A stretch of DNA of 64,000 nt from Haliotis asinina (GCF_037392515.1 NC_090280.1:18292001-18356000); one strand, 5' to 3'. Shown: positions 35,145 to 47,117, numbered from the stretch's first letter. Notes: a model not told the origin generated them from the sequence alone. Numbers and translations: made by a program.

Positions 35145-36299
35145 TTAGCAACAATTCAGTGGTAACTGGAACAAATTCTTCTTTTTGGTAGACTTTGAAG
35201 TCCGCGGTCTATAAAGACCTAATGTCTCTGTCAGATGTTTCCGTCAACCTATCAACCAACCCGCGTTTGCTTTGGCAAAACAGCGTACGACCCCCAGGAT
35301 TAATACACAGCGCTCTTGCGGATCAAAGCTACTGTTGAATATAGTCTCACAATACGCTAAGCGGTCATTATATGAATAAAGCGAGATTTCATGTGGACAA
35401 AGTATTTATTAAGTCTCATATTGGCGTATGTAGTGATTTGATGAGCTACAGAAATGAAGGGGCAGTCCAAAAGGTCCGCATAGACAGTTGTGAGCCGTAA
35501 ACCCTCTTAACATTGGAAAGCACTTATTCACCCCCTTCCTGCTCCCGACACCCTCATTAACACCCACACCAACTCACATAACCACATCTAGAGCATCGAC
35601 ACCGGGTTACGAATTTACTTTGATTTAACTTTTGAAACGCTCCCTCGCCAAACGCGACGTACGTTTATATCAAAGCCAGACCTAACACAATGTGAATATA
35701 TTCATAACAGAAATTAATAATGATTTGATGAGGTGCCATTGCGAATTCTACAGATTAATCGATATTTTTCACGCCCATACAACACAAGGAACAATTTGCA
35801 AAAGAGAATGTTTTAATTCGCATTAGGGACATATGAAAAGTCGCACCCTTTTCCTTTTAGGTTTGTTGGTGTGTTTACCGCAGGTCTCAGCAGTCAATCG
35901 GTTACCTGATCACTTGATCCGCTTGACCGCCTTTATATTGTTGTACAAATGTCACGAAATGTCACGAAATGTCACGAAAATGTACGGGCAATTGACAAAA
36001 AACAAGAGCTGAAAATCGTTATTATGAAAGTATACTTTTTATCATCATTGTAAAATAATATCGAGAAATCCATTTAAATTCGTCTTCAGTACAACAGAAA
36101 CTATGAAAAGAAGAAAAAAGGGATAGTTTTAAGATATGCGTTTAAATACATGTAACATGAGTATCCAGCATAAAGCAGATTTAGTAATTTGATACCCTTT
36201 GAATGTGGCCTTTGGTATAATTACACGGGAGATAAACCTCGGTAGTGGTCTTGCTTTCATTAGAATTGACTAAGACTGGCTGACTGATAGACTGACTGG
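35145..36299. other. No gene seen
   Basis: It includes a triple 11-bp repeat (tgtcacgaaa at 35949-35980) and no recognised exons. Any downstream exons of the gene starting at 36983 should be sought here. Confidence 0.45.
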
Positions 36300-36376
36300 T
36301 TGGTTGGTTGGTTGAATGAGTGAATGAATGAATGAATGAATGAATGAATAAATGAATGAATGAATGAATGAATGGT
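36300..36376. repeat. (GGTT)n and (GAAT)n microsatellites
   Basis: ggttggttggttg is followed by about fifteen gaat units with one interruption. Confidence 0.95.
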
Positions 36377-36927
36377 CTATCCTTGCGTTGCGTGTGTCCA
36401 TCATGCGTTCTTATTTTTGTATGTGTATTCATTCTTTTATACATCCTCTTTTCTTTTACTCATTCATAGCCATACTCTCACTTACATCAATCCATTTTGA
36501 ATTTGAATGAACAGATTGTTTACACAATGCTCGTCTTTTTATTTTATAAATTTAGTTCAGGTTATTCACAGTATTAAAGTACAATGTTTGTATGACCAGG
36601 CCTCTCTCAGTGAACAACATAACATATTCATTAGTCGATTATAATTAATATTAAAATAAATATATTGTTACGTTAAATGAAAATTATTATAACTCCTTTG
36701 TCGTTATTAAAAGTGTTATTGTTATTATTTGTTGATATTATTCAGCATGATGATATTGACAACATTTTACATCAATTGAAAAATTACTGTAACTAAATTT
36801 GATTATTTTTTAAAATCAATTTTGAATATCATCAGAGGCTATGCTTTCAGACATGACATGTCGAATTTCCGGATTGGAAGAAATCATAAATATACAATGA
36901 GAATATTGTCATAAAATAATCTCTTAC

Positions 36928-36983
36928 CATTCTGGATAGATGACAGGCTTCTCCGCGGCGGAACCGCTGATTTTATTCCACAT
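36928..36983 (-). CDS. Candidate first coding exon of an unidentified gene
   Basis: On the minus strand an ATG at 36983 opens 18 codons plus two bases (MWNKISGSAAEKPVIYPE) ending in the strong donor ATG|GTAAGAG. The exon is CpG-rich compared with its AT-rich surroundings. About 100 bp upstream is a CpG cluster with a consensus CRE, which is what a first exon next to a promoter looks like. I do not recognise the protein. Later exons would lie at lower coordinates and none was identified with confidence, so they may be far away. A pseudogene or chance open frame cannot be excluded. Confidence 0.45.
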
Positions 36984-37074
36984 GTTGAACCAAACTTTAC
37001 AACATTACGCATTTAGGCTGCCAGCCATCATCCTTGTCCCATCGCCTTAACTCTTCTGTTACACTGGTGTCAAC

Positions 37075-37150
37075 AATGGCATGACGTCACGGAGGAACGC
37101 GCGCCCCGCGGTTGCTATGGCAGGGCTCTGGAACCCGCACCCCATGTTTG
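37075..37150 (-). promoter_or_regulatory. CpG-rich candidate promoter with CRE and X-box-like motif
   Basis: The palindromic CREB/ATF site TGACGTCA is at 37082-37089. A run of GC-rich sequence including acgcgcgccccgcgg is at about 37097-37112. GTTGCTATGGCAGG at 37111-37124 resembles an RFX X-box, a motif enriched in ciliary-gene promoters, though the second half is imperfect. The patch lies just upstream of the minus-strand exon at 36928-36983. Motifs are seen; promoter activity is inferred. Confidence 0.4.
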
Positions 37151-37718
37151 TAGAAATCTGAAACGTCCGTCAAACTAAACTCAGCAATTTCGCGAGGCAC
37201 ACAAACGCAAAGAAATATTAATCAATGTCAAGGTGAACATTAATTTCCTTATCGCTGCTGTTGATCTTGATTTTTATCAGATATCAATAGTAAAAAATAA
37301 AGAAATAAATGAGCATTCTTTTCAGCTCCTGGTGCACTAGGTGTAGAGTTTCAGGGCTGAAAACATCTTGAATGCTGATCAATTTGAAATAGGCAACGTT
37401 CCGGTTTGAAGATACAACACCACATTGATGTTTTAATATGAAATGAACGTTTGTTAATTGCAATACGTGGATCAGAGTAATTATAACGAAAAATGTGTTC
37501 GGATCAAACTCGAGGGAGTTCTTTTGCTGCCACCGTGGTTCGGGGTTTAATTTGATCAGACAGGTAACCGGTTTATGGATTACAGGTATGGTCTGGATTA
37601 CTCAAAAGCGATTTGGCGATTTGTTATATGTCTCGTTTCGATTTTTTTGTTCTGATTCTAAGCATACCCAGTTAATCTTCTTACGTTTCATTATATATTG
37701 TTACAGATGATTACAGGG

Positions 37719-37878
37719 ACATTAGGGTAGCCTACTGGTTAATGCGTTCGCTCGTCACGCCGAAAACACGGGTTCTATTTCCCACTTGAGTAGAATATGT
37801 GAAACCCATTTTGTGGTGTCCCCCGCCGTGATATTCCTGGAATATTGTTAAAAGCGGCGTAAAACTAAACTCACTCAC
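37719..37878 (+). repeat. SINE-A, near full, good reference copy
   Basis: gggtagcctactggttaatg (A box), ttcgctcgtcacgccgaaaa, cgggttctatttcc (B box), cccccgccgtgatattcctg, then the tail actcactcac. Confidence 0.9.
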
Positions 37879-38030
37879 AGGTGATTTCAACTGGTGAAAA
37901 AATACCTGTGCAGTAACTCACCTTTTCATCACTTGAAATCATGTTTGTCTGTTTGTCCGTTCGTCACAACGACAAAAAGCGGTCATTAACCTGTCATAGT
38001 TTCGGGGGACTTATGTACCAATGGCAAGGC

Positions 38031-38395
38031 CAGGGGTTCAAAAATATTTTGAAAAGCCACTTGCAACAGGGTAGGTGACTTCTAGAAAGTAACTTGCCCT
38101 GACTAATCTTCCACTTGCCCTGATTTTATGACACAATGTGTGATGTTAATGTTTACTGGACTATTTATCGAAGAGTGATAATTTCACTCTCCACTAGGTC
38201 TACTTTATTATTATTGCAAACTTCAATAGTTTCAATATGAGCAGATTTGAAATGAAATCCAAGTTTATTTGCAGTTTGAAACTATAAGTGGAAATTACCT
38301 AGTAGTCCACGATCAAGTAAAATACCATTATTTAATTGCCCGAAATGAAAACTGACTTGTCCCGGGCGTCGGGCGATGGGTGTTTTGAACCCCTG
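38031..38395. mobile_element. 365-bp hAT-like MITE
   Basis: The 13-bp terminal inverted repeats read caggggttcaaaa at both ends. The interior is non-coding and repeats the words cttgccctga and tgcccgaaat near the ends. No clear target duplication was seen. The CAGGG terminus suggests the hAT superfamily. Confidence 0.6.
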
Positions 38396-38948
38396 TGTTT
38401 TATCTGGTTTACGGGGACGAAGTCACCTTGAAAAGTGAGAAGAAAGGAAAATTCAGAATTACATGCTTTACTTGATTAAAAGAATTCGATTGTTTTGTTT
38501 TGTTTTGTTTTCATTTTGCCTTCTTTGCCACCCGACCAAAGGTTTCGGAAAGAAAAAGGTTTGAGATTAGAGAGAAACATCTTTTAGGAGAGAGCGTTAA
38601 GTTTTGGGTTTTTTAAAACCGTTTTTTAAATAAAGAAAGACAATTTCCAAACTTGAGAGCAAACACATTACAATAATGCATGTACAGTCTCGACTGAGTT
38701 AAGACCCTAGAGTAATTACTCATCACATTCAAATATGAATGGATACACCAAAATCTTGAATTCCAAAGAAATCTTTTCAGATTTGGAAAATTGCTATGAA
38801 ATTTAAACCAAGCAAAATCTTTCTTATGATCTGACTTTTGCGAGGGTTTAAAGATTTAACATGTATTTATAGTTGGTTCACGGAAGTATTCCAGTGCTAT
38901 GACAGACGAACCAGTGATTGACCTAATGAGCAGCGTCTCACGCTGAAA

Positions 38949-39039
38949 GTGACACGCAATCGAGAACGACCAAGTAATACTTGTTTGTTTGTCATAACGT
39001 GACACGCAATCGAGAACGACCAAGTAATACTTGTTTGTT
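38949..39039. repeat. Tandem duplication, 50-bp period
   Basis: gtgacacgcaatcgagaacg plus accaagtaatacttgtttgtt occurs at 38949 and 38999 with no mismatch over 41 bp, so it is recent. Confidence 0.9.
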
Positions 39040-39054
39040 GGTTTTTGATAACTC

Positions 39055-39268
39055 TGATCTCGGCAATATTTCAGCTTTAGGTCGACGGTCTGTAAATAAT
39101 CGAACCTAGGCGAGACAATCCGGTGATCAACAACATGAACATCCACTCAGCTGGGATACGATGACGTGTCAACCAAGTCAGCGATCTGAGAACCCGATCC
39201 CGTCAGTCGCCTGTCACGACAAACATGGGTTGCTGGAGGCCAGTTCTAACCGGGATTTTCACAAGTGT
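39055..39268 (-). repeat. SINE-B
   Basis: ggtctgtaaataatcgaacc, gtcgcctgtcacgacaaaca and ccgggattttcac. Confidence 0.8.
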
Positions 39269-39501
39269 ATTGCTGATACGCAGCACTAATTCCCCTTGGG
39301 CCTGACTGGGGTAACATACGACCTCTCATCCACAGTTCCACAAGTTCGGCTTTACGATTTGCCTTCCTCGTGAATGTTGGAAATCTATATCCGATTGTGG
39401 GTTCGAATCCCTTTTCGTCCTGATGTATGTTTGTTGGTCTGCTGGCACCATAGGGGTCACCCCCCATTAACATACGTCCTACATGATGTCATGCTTTACT
39501 G

Positions 39502-39711
39502 TTTGAGTGATGGAGTGAGTTCAGTTTTACGCCGCACTCATCAATATACAAACTATGAGGCGGCGGTCTGTGAATAATCGAGTCTTGACTAGACAATCCA
39601 GTGATCAACAGCATGAGCATCGATCCGCGCAACTGAGTCTAGCTGACCACCCGATCTCTTCAGTCGCCATTTACATCAGTCATTACCCGGATCTTCACGG
39701 GGTCCTTATTG
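39502..39711 (-). repeat. SINE-B, small internal deletions
   Basis: gttttacgccgcactcatca, aacagcatgagcatcgatcc and acccggatcttcacggggtc. Confidence 0.8.
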
Positions 39712-40275
39712 GTAGATGCGGCCTGAGACATAACTCAGAACTCACGCTGACGCCGAGAGCATACAAATTAGAAAGCACAAATTTTGTAAAGATGTTTCGT
39801 AAATATTTTATGTGCGTTTCATATGGTTCTTACAGCTGTAAAACTGTCGGGAATATACTACAATGTGATGTTCGGGGGAAAATACACACTGTTCATTACA
39901 TATCACATTACCTTGTGTCTTATATGGCTTTATACTGTTGCGGTCGAAATCTGTGGCTCATTCGCCATCACTGAATCATTTCGGAACATTTCGTCACCAC
40001 TCGCCCCTTTCCGCAAGCCCCCAAATTCGACTTGTCCCGGAGACTGGCATTCGTCACCTCGCCCCTTTTCGCGGCTTGTCCCGAAATAACGTGTGGGTCA
40101 CGATTTGTTACGGTGGGAATAATTTCGTAATATTCTTTATGTTTCTCATACCCCTTCCATCACCGACACTGATTAAAATTCGGACTATTGACGACAGACA
40201 CAACACACGAAAAACATATGGTTAAATCAAGACCCACACAGATCTGCTTGTTAGATTCAAGTTCAGTTTACCAGC

Positions 40276-40628
40276 GAATAGACCCGTGAAGCTCCGGGGT
40301 AGAACAGGCCTTCAGCAACCCATGCTTGCCATAAAAGGCGACTATGCTCGTCGTGAGAGTGAGTGAGTGAGTGAGTGAGTTTAGTTTTACGCCGCATTCA
40401 GCAATTTTCCAACTGTTCGGCGGCGGATTGTCGTAAGAGACGACTAACAGGATCTGGTGGCGAGGCTCGCTGACTTGGTTGACACATGTCATCAGTTCAT
40501 GATTGGGCAGATCGATGCTCATGCTGTTGGTCACTGGATTGTCTGGTCTAGCCTCGATTATTTACAGACCGCCGCCATATAGCTGGAATATTGCTAAGTG
40601 CGGCGTAAAACAAAACCCACTCACCCAT
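40276..40628 (+). repeat. SINE-B (duplicated-head subtype) with a nested inverted tail
   Basis: The head 40276-40353 is followed by an inverted SINE tail (gagt repeats and gtttagttttacgccgcatt, 40354-40430). The same SINE-B then continues from ttgtcgtaagagacgactaa to its tail. Confidence 0.8.
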
Positions 40629-41070
40629 CAGCAAATATAACTGAATACTGCAAATATTTACCAGAATTAAAGATTTCGTACCCGAGAATAATTTTGTAGT
40701 GATCACTCATATTAGATTTATAGTGCATGTTTAAAATTAGTTCATATGAATAAACTCGTATTCCAGTCAAGGCCTACATCGAGCACACCTTGGTATAGTG
40801 CGAAGTCGTCTACTTATATGCTGGACTAGTTTAAAATCTACATTTTTCAGTAAACGATCATTTACTGATATTAAATCATTAAATCATATTGCTAGTAGAG
40901 AGGGCATTGAGAATATGAGAAATTGCACACTTTGACAAAATAATGCTGTTAATGATGAATGGTTTTAAAGACTTCTGTTTACAGTCGGGACAGCGTAAGA
41001 AACAAAAGACCGACTGATGCCATTCGCGGCGTGGATTAGAGTTATCTGCCCTTCACAACAGTGGCGCTTC

Positions 41071-41102
41071 CGTCGCTCTCTTTTCAGCCATCGTTTTCCA
41101 AG
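41071..41102 (+). promoter_or_regulatory. Candidate 5'TOP start site and non-coding exon 1 of RPS19
   Basis: A CpG-containing patch holds the pyrimidine run ctctctttt beginning with C at about 41076. It is followed by a short stretch ending CCAAG|GTGTGT, a good splice donor at 41102/41103. Ribosomal protein genes typically start transcription at a C within such a 5'TOP tract and splice a short leader to an exon beginning at or near the ATG. That would give an intron of about 1.0 kb to 42117. The start site is inferred, not observed. Confidence 0.5.
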
Positions 41103-42116
41103 GTGTGTAGCGAGATGTGTAACAGCAGAAATAAATTCAAATATGTCCCACATATTGCTGATATTCCATACATACGAACGCTTGCTGTACAGTTTAGGCA
41201 AATAGGTAATCAGATACTGTTAAACACTAGACCTAAAATGTAATTTGAAGGCATTATGACGGAAGTGATAAATCCTAGCCATGCGGCGTGGATTCCGCCA
41301 TGTTGGACATGTGTTTTCATGGTTTCCCTGATAGGAGTGAGTGAACTCTCGTCGTTTCTGAATATACGTTGGTCTACACACGTTAATCGCGGAATAACGT
41401 GAATTTTGTACATATTCCAAAGTTATTGTGCTGTTGTGGGTGTCAAACTGGCGAAAAAAACCCCAGAAATAAACGTGCTGATTAGTTTTTGGTCCCGAGT
41501 TTTGTGTTAGAATGCGTGCAGATCGCGAGGCTGTCAATTAATCACGTTTCTCAAGTTAAATCAAATGGTTTTGTCATTTTTTGTTTCTAAAATTACATAC
41601 CGAAACGTTTTGTCATTTTTGTCTATTTTAAATTCATCGTCAGCTTTACACATACGTATGTTTGGGTTAAAAACTGCATGTATAATTATTAATTCTGTTG
41701 ATTTAAGGAGCACCAGTGGCACCATCAGTAAGCTTTTCTGGCCCTGCTAGTAATATGCTAAATATTGAAATGGTGTAGTGCTCAGTACATTCGTATAAAT
41801 ACTTCAGAGCCTGAAATAAGTCATTGATCTTGTTGACAGTAGTCATGACTGATGGGTGAAATCAGGCACATGTATATACTGTTGATGTGCTGATTGTACA
41901 TTTTCAGGACTTTGGTGCATCTCAAGGGACACTTTTTTTTAAAAACCTGTAATTTACATTTGTGCTCACTTGCCACACATTATATCTGGAATGTGATATC
42001 TGGACCTGCCTCGGTCACTCTCCACTGAATTCTCTTGGCAGGGTTACTTGAAATGTTTAATTTTTATCAACCTCTTGATGCAAGGATCAGTGTCACAATA
42101 TTCAAATTTGTTTCAG

Positions 42117-45100
42117 ATGGGAGTCAGTGTGAAAGACGTCGCCCCACAGGAATTCAACAAGGCTTTGGCTGCCTTCCTAAAAAAGTAATGTCAGATTGAT
42201 GTAAATTGTGAATGGTGGCCATTTGTAAGTGTAACATATAGCCCGGCTGTGCTGGCACCTACCATTTACTACCTGACTATAATAAGTTTCATGAGTTCTC
42301 ACAGAATTGACTAGGGGGCATTTGTTGAAAATAAGCGCTTAAGACAACAAATCGTTATTTTCACATTCTGGGCAGCTGTGCTTCTCAAAAGTAATCACTG
42401 GTATACATAAGAAGATGTATGCAGAGTCAAAATATCTTGATATTTGTAGGTGCCTTTGTTATTATATATTGTATAAAGTTGTTAATTTGTCATCACGTGA
42501 CTGTTTTAATAAGGAAAAAACATTGTACTTAGTAAGGCTTGGCTAATAGTGCATATAATTTGCAAATGACCTCTCTAGTTTGCCTACATTTTTGTATATG
42601 GAACCCCACAGATACTGGAAATATCTTTGGCTTTGTCCTGCTGAGAATGCTATCCGTTGTCTCATAATATATGACCTTTGTAGATATTACAACAGGCTGG
42701 GTCTCATTGGATCGCTGGTTACGGTGGCTGGAATGTTGCAGAGTAGGCCTATAAACAACTATTTATGTGGATGTAGTGATAACTGGTGTTGTGTCAACAG
42801 GTCAGGCAAGATGAAGGTTCCAGACTGGATCGACATTGTTAAAACTGCCCGCTACAAGGAGCTCGCACCTTACGATGAGGACTGGTTTTATAACCGTGCA
42901 GGTGAGTGAGGGAACGTGATTGTTTTGTCACCTTGGTAATGGAACGATACAACTTTGTACCAATTGTTTACATTGTTAATGTGGGTGTCACGATACAGGT
43001 GCCTCACCATACAAAACGCATCTCGATACGACTGTCACAATACGATACTCAACATTTTTTGACTAGCAAGCAGCCATTACCTTAAGGGGAAGATGGCTGA
43101 TATTGGAACAATACATCAACCTCTTAACAAACAATCTAAGTCAATTTCAGTTTACTGATTAATAGATAAAGGACAGCTGTCCATCAGCTGGGTACTTGAC
43201 CCATCACTCACTCTAAACAAGTCCTGTTTGCTGTTTTTTTGAAAAATTACTGGGGACAAATGTTTTAAGACTCAAAATACTAATCGATATATGGAAAAAT
43301 ATGAATAGATATAAGATCACATAGTCGTTCATTGTATCATGCAAAGCTTGCCGACAGTGCACAGGTGTTTGTGTGAATTCTGACATCTGTAATTGTTAAT
43401 TATTGAAAGTTGTACATATTTGCCTGTGATTGAAATAAACAGGTGCTGGAATAATAGCGTTATCCTTTAGTACCTGTAATACCAAGTCTGAAGCCTGAGT
43501 AGAGATGGCTTAGTAAAGTCGGAAACGTGTGAAGATTCAGGTTAGAATTGGTCTTCAGCAAGCCATGCTTGTCGTATAAGGTGACTGACAGAATTAGGTG
43601 CTCATACTTGCTGTCTTTGTTGAAATATCATTGGTTCCCTATTGCAAAGATCATCCCCATGCTGTTGATCTTTTGATAATCTGTTCTAGACTTGATTATT
43701 TTGTCTGTGTGTTATAACGCTGAAATATTGCTGAAACAAACAGCAACATACAGATAAAACAAAAGTAAGCTCAGGCCTGTTACTAGTATTGGCCCAACAG
43801 CATAATAATTATTTGTGCAGACAGTTAGCAGACTATTGGCTTCTGAACATGTGTGCTGTGCAGAAGTCCTTTTTATTTACATTAGCCAAAAGGTATCCAT
43901 TGCTAAATTGGTAGATGCTGTTTTTTCTACATTGATTGTAGACAATGGTTTGGCAGTTAACTTGTTCACTGTTGGCATATTTCAGCTTCTGTGTGTCGTC
44001 ACCTATACATCCGTGCTCCAGTTGGTGTCGGAGCTCTGGGCAAGATATATGGAGGTAAGTTAGTGTTCTTTCATAACCAAGTGTTGCTCCCAGGGCTGGG
44101 ATTGTATGAAAACATGGAATGGAGAACCTGCATGTACTTACCCTAATCTGAATGAAGTATTCGGAAATTCATAAAGGAACACAGTGCTAATGTCAGGGAT
44201 GAGAAATTTCCGCGGATCCGCGGAAATCCGCGTTTTTTTACATCCCCAGGGTCATTTTTCTGAAACGTCTAAATATATATACAGTGTTAATATTGATTTT
44301 AGAAGCCATATTTAGTGTGTAAAATGCCAAAATCCCAGGAGCTTCCGGGGGGCTTTGCCCCCCTGGGCCCCCGACCAGGCTCCGCTCTGGACCTGGCTGG
44401 GGGCCGGTGGCCCCCAGACCCCCGAGTAGTTTTCAGCTGTAAATGAAAATTTCCATTCTCATCCCTGTAATGTTAACTGTCAGTGTTCAGTCACAAGTTG
44501 ACAAATTATTACAGCAAACTTGGCATGGCAATATGACAATTTAAAGGGATCTTAGGCTATTTGATTTATGTGTGTTTAATCAATATGAAGAATAGCATTG
44601 TTATGTATGTAACTCACTGCTCATACACCAGTTAATGAATTTGGACAATGACCTTCATAATCAGACCATGCCAATAATCTCAATGTGTGTTATGTCAGTT
44701 ATGAAAAAGACAAATTATTATCTGCCCTTGTTATTAGAGAGTTCTCTCCCTTTCCAGGTACTCGATTCCTAGAAATAGGATTATGTTCTAGCTCCGTATC
44801 CAATCTGGATTTGAGAACCTGTCCCAGCCCCAGTTGATACCAGTTAATACCAGTTACCTGTAATGGGCTTCTCATAAGCTAGTATGTATTTAATCAATAT
44901 CCCTCATTCCTCTTTGTGACATTTGTTACAGGTAAGATGAGCAATGGAACTTGCCCCAGCCACTACTGTCGTGCCAGCCCCACAGTGTCGCGGCGTGTCC
45001 TCCAAGCCCTGGAAGGACTCAAGCTGGTAGAGAAGGACCCCAACACAGGGTGAGTTGAGCAGATCACCATGCAGATTAAAAGATTAATAAGTCCCTATGT

Positions 45101-45362
45101 TCACCCTTTAAATCCCATCACCTTTTAAGGATCTCATGTAGATCCCAGGGATTTTAGTGTCCCCCTCCCTCCGAATCCCCATGCAGATTCCAAGATTTAC
45201 CTATAGATAGATACCTATTTGAAAGTGGATCTTTTACTGACGCTATGACAACATGTTGTTTTTTATTGCAGAGGCCGCAAATTGACCTCCCAGGGACGGC
45301 GGGATCTCGACCGCATCGCCTCTCAAATCAAGAGACCTGCAGGGTCTTCTGCAAAGAAGTGA
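42117..45362 (+). CDS. RPS19: 40S ribosomal protein S19, complete, five coding exons
   Basis: RPS19 is a small-subunit protein needed for 18S rRNA maturation and 40S assembly. Coding exons read from splice signals are 42117-42184, 42801-42901, 43986-44054, 44932-45049 and 45272-45362. They sum to 447 nt (148 residues plus stop; vertebrate RPS19 has 145). Every junction is GT-AG and keeps the frame. Recognisable family segments are the N-terminal [20 protein letters not shown], then [20 protein letters not shown], the [20 protein letters not shown] loop, [16 protein letters not shown] and the C-terminal [13 protein letters not shown]. The ATG follows directly after an acceptor (tttcag), so the 5'UTR begins in a separate upstream exon, as in other animals. 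An ATTAAA polyadenylation signal lies at 45389-45394. Introns carry a SINE-B at 43528 and a 274-bp inverted-repeat element at 44194. The product is recognised by family similarity; no alignment was run. Confidence 0.97.
43528..43746 (+). repeat. SINE-B in an RPS19 intron
   Basis: gattcaggttagaattggtc head, agccatgcttgtcgtataag and cccatgctgttgatctttt. More diverged than most copies. Confidence 0.75.
44194..44467. mobile_element. 274-bp inverted-repeat element in an RPS19 intron
   Basis: Ends are cagggatgagaa and its inverse ttctcatccctg. A 6-bp duplication TAATGT lies at 44188-44193 and 44468-44473. The interior contains two very GC-rich perfect hairpins (ggggggctttgcccccc, gggggccggtggccccc) in an AT-rich intron. 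There is no coding capacity. Terminal CAGGG suggests a hAT relative, but hAT duplications are 8 bp, so the superfamily is left open. Confidence 0.75.
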
Positions 45363-45469
45363 ACTGTTGTTGACATGTACAAAAAAACATTAAAAAAATG
45401 AATTGTCAGTTGCCAATGTGGTTTTGTTTTACTGATATGTATTCCTGTGAAGATCATAAGCAATCGCAT

Positions 45470-45535
45470 TATTACTGGACAAGACTCAGATATTTACAGA
45501 CTGCTGTCGTATTGCTTGAATATAGCAAAATGTGT
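45470..45535 (+). repeat. SINE-B remnant downstream of RPS19
   Basis: ctggacaagactcagatatt and tacagactgctgtcgtattg; very diverged. Confidence 0.4.
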
Positions 45536-45822
45536 CTGCACTGTTTTGTAGATGATTAAGTCTGTCTGTCAGTGCAGAAACACACTTAGTTTGTGGTACT
45601 ATCATAGTTCTGGTACACATAGATCACTGTTTAAAATCCTTGAGTGTGGAAGATTTCTCTTAGTTGAAAACATTTGGTGACCTGAATGAAGCCATGTGTT
45701 TGAAACCCCTCAGTCAACAAGTGACCACATCTGATTATCCAATATGTGTCCTGTAAGCAGTTTTAGAGCAGCATAGCGTGCTGGAGACTTAATCTAACCC
45801 CTGTGATCCCAAATAGTTCACC

Positions 45823-45983
45823 TTAGAGGATCTTCAGTAACCCATGCTTGTAGTAAGGGGTGATTAACAAGATCGGGTGGTGAGGCTCACTGACTTGATC
45901 AACTATGACTTTGTGCCACAGTTTTGTAGATTGATGCAGGATTGGCTAATCTAGACTTGATTCCATATGGCTGGAATGTTGGG
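45823..45983 (+). repeat. SINE-B, diverged
   Basis: gatcttcagtaacccatgct, aacaagatcgggtggtgagg and ccatatggctggaatgttgg. Confidence 0.7.
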
Positions 45984-46097
45984 GCGAAAGGACAGAGTTC
46001 AAATACCCTGTATGTGTATGATGTATGAAACCCTTTTCTGGTGTTCCCAGTCATCATATTGTGGTAACATTGTTAAACCAGCTTGAACCTAAACTTA
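45981..46097 (+). repeat. SINE-A, diverged
   Basis: agagttcaaataccctgtat, ttttctggtgttcccagtca and aaacttaac; directly after a SINE-B. Confidence 0.55.
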
Positions 46098-46502
46098 ACC
46101 ACTGTCCCAAAGCTGCCCTGACAACCCGGGATTTGCAGTGGTCAACCTAATGTCAGGGGAATTAACTCTATAAGTACTGTTAACCAGTAGCAATTTTGGA
46201 AAACTGATGAGGTTGTTCCTATCTTTTGTATCCCCACTACTTTCCACCCTGAATTTTAGATTAAGTAAAAAAATTACAAATTCTCTAATCATAAGTTTTT
46301 CTTCTGCAGGGCAGATTTATTCTGTGGTAATAAAAAAAAAAATTACACCTAACGCTTACGAAAACCTGCATGGAGCATATTTTTCTGCATCCTTTGAAAA
46401 ATTGTTTTCAAAGCAACTTGATCTACATCATAAACTAATATGACTCTCTGAGTGTTAGTTATAAGAATTACTAGAAAGTTGCTCATCTGTTGAAAAACAG
46501 AC

Positions 46503-46722
46503 CTGTGAATGTCTGGCTTACAATATTGGCCTTCAGTAACCCATGCATGTCGTATGAGGCGCCTAACGGGATCTGGTGGTCAGACCTGCTGACTTGGTTG
46601 ACACGTCCTTGGTTTCCAGTAGTGAAGATCAATGCTTATGCTGTTAATCATTGGATTGTCTGGACCAGCCACTATATGGGTGGAGTATTGCTAAGTGCGG
46701 CATAAAACTAAACTTACTCACT
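46503..46722 (+). repeat. SINE-B, near full
   Basis: acccatgcatgtcgtatgag, gggatctggtggtcagacct and gctaagtgcggcataaaact. Confidence 0.85.
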
Positions 46723-46904
46723 GCTGAAAAACAAGTTTTTCATATTTTTGCATATTATGTTTGGTCACACTGCTGTTGCCGGCTGAGGTTGGAGATTGAA
46801 CACCTGTAAAATAGGGATGGCCTTGCATAAATGAACTGTCCTAACTTGGATTTGAAAATGATTTGAGTACAGCATCATCCAGTTTCTTAGGCAAGCTATC
46901 CGCG

Positions 46905-46935
46905 AGCGGGAGTATAAAAGTCATGTACTCCCGCT
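46905..46935. repeat. Hairpin agcgggagta / tactcccgct
   Basis: Perfect 10-bp arms separated by 11 nt. A related ccccgctact word follows at 46953. It lies 180 bp left of the larger palindrome. Confidence 0.6.
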
Positions 46936-47117
46936 ACGAAAGTCATATCACCCCGCTACTCATCGGTGATGACGCGAAGTGAGAAAAGCGTGCATCGACA
47001 AGCCTTTAGAAACGTGTGGTGCGTTGAGGTCAAACGATCAGCTGGTGTCAACATGGCAGCATGTCGATTCGATGCGTGTTGTTTTGATTTAGTGAAAACA
47101 TTCAGCTAGATAAATGC

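Noticed and set aside
42980-43070. Possible end of a transposon (cacgatac/aatacgatac words)
   Set aside because: Suggestive words but no matching second terminus or duplication found.
42185-45271. snoRNAs in RPS19 introns
   Set aside because: Ribosomal protein introns often host them, but no C/D or H/ACA box pair with proper spacing and stem was seen.
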